From Bacteroidales bacterium (GTDB lineage: Bacteria > Bacteroidota > Bacteroidia > Bacteroidales > UBA3663): a stretch of 46,345 nucleotides of DNA. Location: NCBI GenBank assembly GCA_016293065.1, contig JAEDEY010000005.1:1-46345 (forward strand), read 5' to 3'. Within the stretch, counting starts at the first letter, position 1. Each line of letters opens with the position of its first letter. The translations under genes were made by a program, and so were the position numbers. The notes under the pieces were generated by a model. That model saw only the letters and a list, made by a program, of their open reading frames with translations. It had not been told where the DNA came from and made no database searches. This document shows positions 43,191 through 46,345 of the stretch, one piece after another.

Positions 43191-43742
43191 ATGAACGATA
43201 TCAACAAACGGCTATTTCTGACTTTCATCAAGATTGGCGGATTCACCATCGGAGGCGGCATGGCTATGGTGCCAATCATGGAGTCAGAAATAGTGACAAA
43301 GAACAAATGGCTGACGAAGGAAGAGTTTCTCGACATCCTTGCAGTGAGTCAGGCCACTCCAGGCATCTTTGCTGTCGATATGGCAAGTCATATCGGCTAT
43401 AAGGTCTCTGGTCTGAAGGGTGCCATCATCAGTGCCCTCGGCAATATCCTTCCTTCGTTTGTCATCATCCTGCTGATTGCCTTCTTCTTCAGTGCATTCA
43501 AGGACAATGTGTGGGTCGAAGCTATCTTTAAGGGAATCCGTCCTGCCGTTGTCGCCCTCATTGCCATGCCAGTGTTCTCAATGGCAAAGTCAGCAAAGCT
43601 GAAGATGAGCAATCTGTGGATTCCAGTGGTCAGCACCATCCTTATCTGGGCACTCGGACTCTCGCCTGTATGGATCATCTTTGGAGCTGGTTTTGGCGGA
43701 TATGTCTATGGCAAATACTTACAAAAGACAAGAGAAAAATGA
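43191..43742 (+). CDS. Chromate transporter half protein (CHR), first of a pair
   Basis: A 183-residue membrane protein of the CHR family, in the short form that holds only half of the long ChrA transporter. Typical motifs are FTIGGGMAMVPIMESEI and the loop SQATPGIFAVDMASHIGYKVSG. About six hydrophobic stretches are visible. Short CHR proteins come as tandem pairs and act together, in known cases moving chromate out of the cell. The true substrate here is uncertain. Its start immediately follows the metG stop, and its stop overlaps the second half's start by 4 bases. Confidence 0.88.
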   Translation: MNDINKRLFLTFIKIGGFTIGGGMAMVPIMESEIVTKNKWLTKEEFLDILAVSQATPGIFAVDMASHIGYKVSGLKGAIISALGNILPSFVIILLIAFFFSAFKDNVWVEAIFKGIRPAVVALIAMPVFSMAKSAKLKMSNLWIPVVSTILIWALGLSPVWIIFGAGFGGYVYGKYLQKTREK

Positions 43743-44362
43743 GCATATTACTTAAACTGTTTCTGGTCTTTTCCCATATCGGCTTGTTCAACTTCGGTGG
43801 CGGCTATGCCATGCTGTCGTTCATACAGGCAGAAGTGGTGGCCGACCGTCAGTGGATGACCGAAACAGAGTTTACAGATATTGTCGCAATCTCGCAGATG
43901 ACCCCAGGTCCTATCGGCATCAACTGTGCAACCTATGTGGGCTATACTGCCGTGATGAACGATGCCGAGATGCAGGTTTTGTTGGCCGACTCTCCTCACC
44001 TGTTGCAGCTGATGGGCATCTTAGGTTCGGCACTTGCCACCTTTGGTGTTCTATGGCTGCCCTTCATGGTGATGATCCTTGTCAGCAAGCTCATTCTCAA
44101 GTATAAGAACTCGATCGTGCAGAAATGCATCTTCGCCACTCTCCGACCAGCCATCATTGGCTTGCTAGCCTCTGCTGTACTCAGCCTTATGACCACTGCC
44201 AACTTCGGTGACTACAGCCAATCGACACTGCAGTTCGTCATCAGCGTCATCATCGCTCTTGTGGTCTTCGTAGGTTCGAAGAAATATCATTGGAACCCAA
44301 TCTACTCCATCATCGGCTGTGGAGTCGTTGGATTGGTTCTTTATGGATTCATTGGCATATAA
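43739..44362 (+). CDS. Chromate transporter half protein (CHR), second of a pair
   Basis: A 207-residue CHR-family membrane protein and the partner of the preceding gene. It has the motifs FNFGGGYAMLSFIQAEV and SQMTPGPIGINCATYVGYTA. The ATG at 43739 overlaps the preceding stop codon (ATGA), the expected arrangement for two subunits made together. The longer upstream frame would run back through the first gene, so it is not taken. Like its partner, it is named after chromate efflux, but the physiological substrate is unknown. Confidence 0.88.
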   Translation: MSILLKLFLVFSHIGLFNFGGGYAMLSFIQAEVVADRQWMTETEFTDIVAISQMTPGPIGINCATYVGYTAVMNDAEMQVLLADSPHLLQLMGILGSALATFGVLWLPFMVMILVSKLILKYKNSIVQKCIFATLRPAIIGLLASAVLSLMTTANFGDYSQSTLQFVISVIIALVVFVGSKKYHWNPIYSIIGCGVVGLVLYGFIGI

Positions 44363-44370
44363 TTATCAAT

Positions 44371-45279
44371 ATGATGAATAGGATTATTACTTTGTTTCTC
44401 CTGACCTTTTCGCTTGTAGCTCATGCGAAGGTCTATAGCCCAGATAACCTGCCGGTCGATCGTGTGGCTATCACTTATTCGCGAGTCATCAATCCCGATG
44501 GCATCCTCAATCGTGAGACCATTTCTGCCATCGACACCGTATTGCTCAGACTTGAGAAGACCACCGGTGTTCAGGCTCTCATAATCGCCATCACCAACAT
44601 CGAAGGCGACGATCCGTTTCAGTTCACACTCGATGTCTTCAACAAATATGGCATAGGAGGCAAAGGCAGCACTGGTTTCGTCTTGACATTAGCCACCGAC
44701 GACCGGTCGTATAGCCTGATCACAGGCGAAGGACTCGAAGGCACATTGCCCGATGCTATCTGCCGTCGCATCCAGAACCGCGTGATGGTGCCTCGACTCA
44801 AGGAAGGCGACTGGAACAGTGCGATGCTCAATACCGTGGTGACCGTGGCCCAATATGTCGAAGGCGATGAAACACTCCGCGAGGCCTATGGCACTGAAGA
44901 TGGCGAAGACCCTTATGAGTGGCTCTGGGCTATTGCAGGCATCTTCGGACCTGCCGTTCTCGTGATCGCACTCCTGCTCTATATCGAACGACGCAAGAAG
45001 AAATGCAAGAAGTGTGGCAAGCACAAGATGAAGAAGGTCAAGACCGAGACACAGAATCTAAATGCCCGCACCGTCAGATATACCGAGACTTGGGTATGTT
45101 CTGCCTGTGGCAATGTCGAGACCCGCCAGCATACACATTTCATCGACAACGACTTCAATGGCTCAGGAGGCGCATTCGGAGGAGGTATGCCTCGGATGGG
45201 CGGAGGTCGAAGCATGGGCTCGTTCGGAGGCTTTGGCGGCGGACATTCGTTTGGCGGTGGCTCAAGCGGAAGATTCTAA
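44371..45279 (+). CDS. TPM-domain membrane protein with zinc ribbon and Gly-rich tail
   Basis: A 302-residue protein with a signal peptide (cut after AHA, about residue 19). Residues 25-160 form a TPM domain (LPVDRVAITYSRVI, GKGSTGFVLTLATDDRSYSLITGEGLEG), known from the YgcG/Psb32 family and thought to have a phosphatase-like or repair role. A membrane helix near residues 190-210 is followed by a cytoplasmic zinc-ribbon-like part with CKKCGKHK and CSACGNVE. A tail rich in Gly, Ser and Phe ends the protein. It is followed by lemA, as in many genomes where TPM and LemA proteins are linked. The start at 44371 or the next ATG at 44374 is plausible. Confidence 0.82.
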   Translation: MMNRIITLFLLTFSLVAHAKVYSPDNLPVDRVAITYSRVINPDGILNRETISAIDTVLLRLEKTTGVQALIIAITNIEGDDPFQFTLDVFNKYGIGGKGSTGFVLTLATDDRSYSLITGEGLEGTLPDAICRRIQNRVMVPRLKEGDWNSAMLNTVVTVAQYVEGDETLREAYGTEDGEDPYEWLWAIAGIFGPAVLVIALLLYIERRKKKCKKCGKHKMKKVKTETQNLNARTVRYTETWVCSACGNVETRQHTHFIDNDFNGSGGAFGGGMPRMGGGRSMGSFGGFGGGHSFGGGSSGRF

Positions 45280-45323
45280 GATGTTTACTCCAAAAATTAA
45301 TTAACTATAAACAACTAATCACA

Positions 45324-45905
45324 ATGAAAAGAAGCAATCTGATTATCATTGCAGTCATCGCAGTGTTGGCTGTATGGGGTGTTTCAAAGTACAATGGAAT
45401 GGTGAATGCTGATGAGACAGTATCAAAGGCATGGGCAAACGTTGAGGCTCAATATCAGCGCCGTGCAGATCTCATCCCCAACCTTGTTGCCACAGTCAAG
45501 GGTTATGCCGAACATGAAAAGAGCACTTTCGAGGCAGTAACCGAGGCTCGTGCCAAGGCTACTCAGGTCTCTCTCAACGTCGAGGATCTCAACGAAGAGA
45601 ACATGCAGAAGTTCCAGGAGGCACAGGCTCAGGTTTCAAGCGCACTGGCTCGCCTGCTTGCCGTTTCGGAGAACTATCCAGAACTCAAGGCAAGTGAGCA
45701 GTTCACCGAACTTCAGGCTCAGCTTGAAGGCACTGAGAACCGTATCAACACTGCACGCACTGAATACAACAAGGAGGTCAAGGATTATAACGTGACTGTC
45801 CGCAGTTTCCCAAATAACCTCATCGCAGGTATGTTTGGCTTCGAGCGTCGTGCAGAGTTCAAGGCTGAAGCAGGCGCAGAGAAGGCTCCAAAGGTTGAGT
45901 TCTAA
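45324..45905 (+). CDS. lemA: LemA family protein
   Basis: A 193-residue LemA protein. It has a short N-terminal membrane anchor (residues 5-20) and then the LemA helical domain: KYNGMVNADETVSKAWANVEAQYQRRADLIPNLVATVKGYA (residues 22-62), a coiled-coil-like middle, and ENRINTARTEYNKEVKDYNVTVRSFPNNLIAG near the end. The molecular role is unknown. The domain faces the outside or periplasm. It comes 44 bases after the TPM gene and is last in the run; a strong terminator follows. The ATG at 45324 is the first with a sensible N-terminus. Confidence 0.93.
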   Translation: MKRSNLIIIAVIAVLAVWGVSKYNGMVNADETVSKAWANVEAQYQRRADLIPNLVATVKGYAEHEKSTFEAVTEARAKATQVSLNVEDLNEENMQKFQEAQAQVSSALARLLAVSENYPELKASEQFTELQAQLEGTENRINTARTEYNKEVKDYNVTVRSFPNNLIAGMFGFERRAEFKAEAGAEKAPKVEF

Positions 45906-45943
45906 TTATATCCGCTTGATACTACACTTTTTTCTATACAAAC

Positions 45944-45990
45944 AACCAGCTGCCCTTGCATATTGCAAAGACAGCTGGTTTCGTTTTTTT
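45944..45990. terminator. Terminator after lemA
   Basis: AACCAGCTG (45944-45952) and CAGCTGGTT (45972-45980) enclose a smaller hairpin TTGCA/TGCAA (45956-45968), then a run of seven T (45984-45990). It may also serve the convergent gene whose stop is at 45989-45991. Confidence 0.8.
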
Positions 45991-46189
45991 AGGATTTCTT
46001 CTCGTTCATGTGCGACTTGATTATGTTCACATAGCTATCGACTCCGAGGAAAGTGGCACAGAGAAGAAGGAACTGGGCAACGAGGATGATGACCGAATGG
46101 TCGATGACTCCAGTGGGCGGCAGCAGCAAAGCTACAACAGAAAGGATTACCGCTACGACCCATGAGGCGAGTGCGAGTTTCCGTTTCAT
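45989..46189 (-). CDS. Small two-helix membrane protein
   Basis: A 66-residue hydrophobic protein with a basic start (MKRKLALASW), two membrane helices (about residues 8-25 and 32-50) joined by a short loop with PPTG, and a basic C-terminus. Its pattern suggests a small inner-membrane protein of unknown role. It is read toward lemA and separated from it by the terminator above. It starts a little after a heptamer-repeat region. Confidence 0.6.
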   Translation of the reverse strand: MKRKLALASWVVAVILSVVALLLPPTGVIDHSVIILVAQFLLLCATFLGVDSYVNIIKSHMNEKKS

Positions 46190-46200
46190 CGAGATTAAGA

Positions 46201-46278
46201 GGTGTTAGTGATTAGTGATTAAGTGGTGTTAGTAATCAATAATCAGTAATCAGTAATCAATAATCAGTAATCAATCAC
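46201..46278. repeat. Heptamer repeat tract
   Basis: Six seven-base units of the form A(G/A)TAATC run from 46231 to 46272, followed by AATCAC. Near-complementary copies (TGATTAG, TGATTAA) lie just to the left (46208-46222), so the region can fold back on itself. It reaches to the stop codon of the right-edge gene at 46275-46277. Confidence 0.65.
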
Positions 46279-46345
46279 TCATAGCTTGGTTCACCGAGTC
46301 CCCCGCCGCCGCCAGAGTTGTCAGAACCGCCAGAGTTGTCAGAGC
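46275..46345 (-). CDS. C-terminal end of a Gly/Ser/Asp-rich protein
   Basis: A frame open from the right edge ends at a TGA at 46275-46277. The visible 23 codons end in SDNSGGSDNSGGGGGLGEPSYE. Such a low-complexity acidic Gly/Ser tail is seen on HU-like DNA-binding proteins of Bacteroidota, so that is one possibility, but the body of the gene is outside the window. Confidence 0.4.
   Translation of the reverse strand, partial: SDNSGGSDNSGGGGGLGEPSYE

Noticed and set aside
46231..46278. Heptamer tract as a CRISPR remnant
   Set aside because: Units are seven bases long without spacers, so it is a simple tandem repeat.

Overview
The window reads as the chromosome of a member of the Bacteroidota, most likely Prevotellaceae (Prevotella/Segatella type). 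Supporting signs are the Bacteroidota promoter form (TTTG, about 20 bases, TAnnTTTG) in front of many genes, a SpII lipoprotein, Bacteroidota-specific families (DUF4301, TPR/outer-membrane-barrel pairs, a GH3-family protein, kdsA for Kdo-containing outer membrane lipid) and an integrase of the Bacteroidota tyrosine recombinase group. The placement is inferred from gene content only.

Region 1 (1-5700) is accessory. A small membrane protein runs off the left edge. After a gene-poor stretch, a tight minus-strand operon follows: AbiEi antitoxin, AbiEii nucleotidyltransferase toxin, calcineurin-like phosphoesterase, MmcQ/YjbR-type protein and a 2H-phosphoesterase-like protein with an odd C-terminus. 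The junctions between its genes are overlaps or gaps of 9 bases or fewer. A 44-base perfect palindrome lies over the operon's -7 element. Upstream are a 70-residue unknown gene and a tyrosine recombinase whose extreme N-terminus appears frameshifted. Five TTTGGGAAAC-type repeats, spaced two helical turns apart, precede the recombinase, and one inverted copy lies at the far left end. I read this as a small integrated defence or toxin-antitoxin island.

Region 2 (5701-14955) is mostly housekeeping: ppdK, a sugar-nucleotide-type nucleotidyltransferase coupled to rnz, a sodium/solute symporter convergent with a CPBP membrane protease, serB and proC. Region 3 (15000-29700) has an exported HD-GYP-like protein, an exported TPR protein, a DUF349 repeat gene followed by valS, a lone cas6 with no CRISPR array, and an operon-like run DUF4301 - nucleoside transporter - rsmE - kdsA. 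Region 4 (29822-37048) carries a Rel-family gene with an apparently dead hydrolase half, followed closely by a lipoprotein, a large periplasmic TPR protein and a TonB-receptor-like barrel. Region 5 (37139-45990) is a long plus-strand run: topA, GH3-family gene, metG, two half-size chromate-transporter genes, a TPM-domain protein and lemA, ending in a strong terminator. The right edge has a two-helix membrane protein, a heptamer repeat and the C-terminal end of a Gly/Ser/Asp-rich protein.

The most interesting items are the AbiE-plus-phosphoesterase operon with its palindromic operator and flanking repeats, the orphan cas6 whose usual catalytic histidine position looks changed, and an HD-GYP domain behind a signal peptide.
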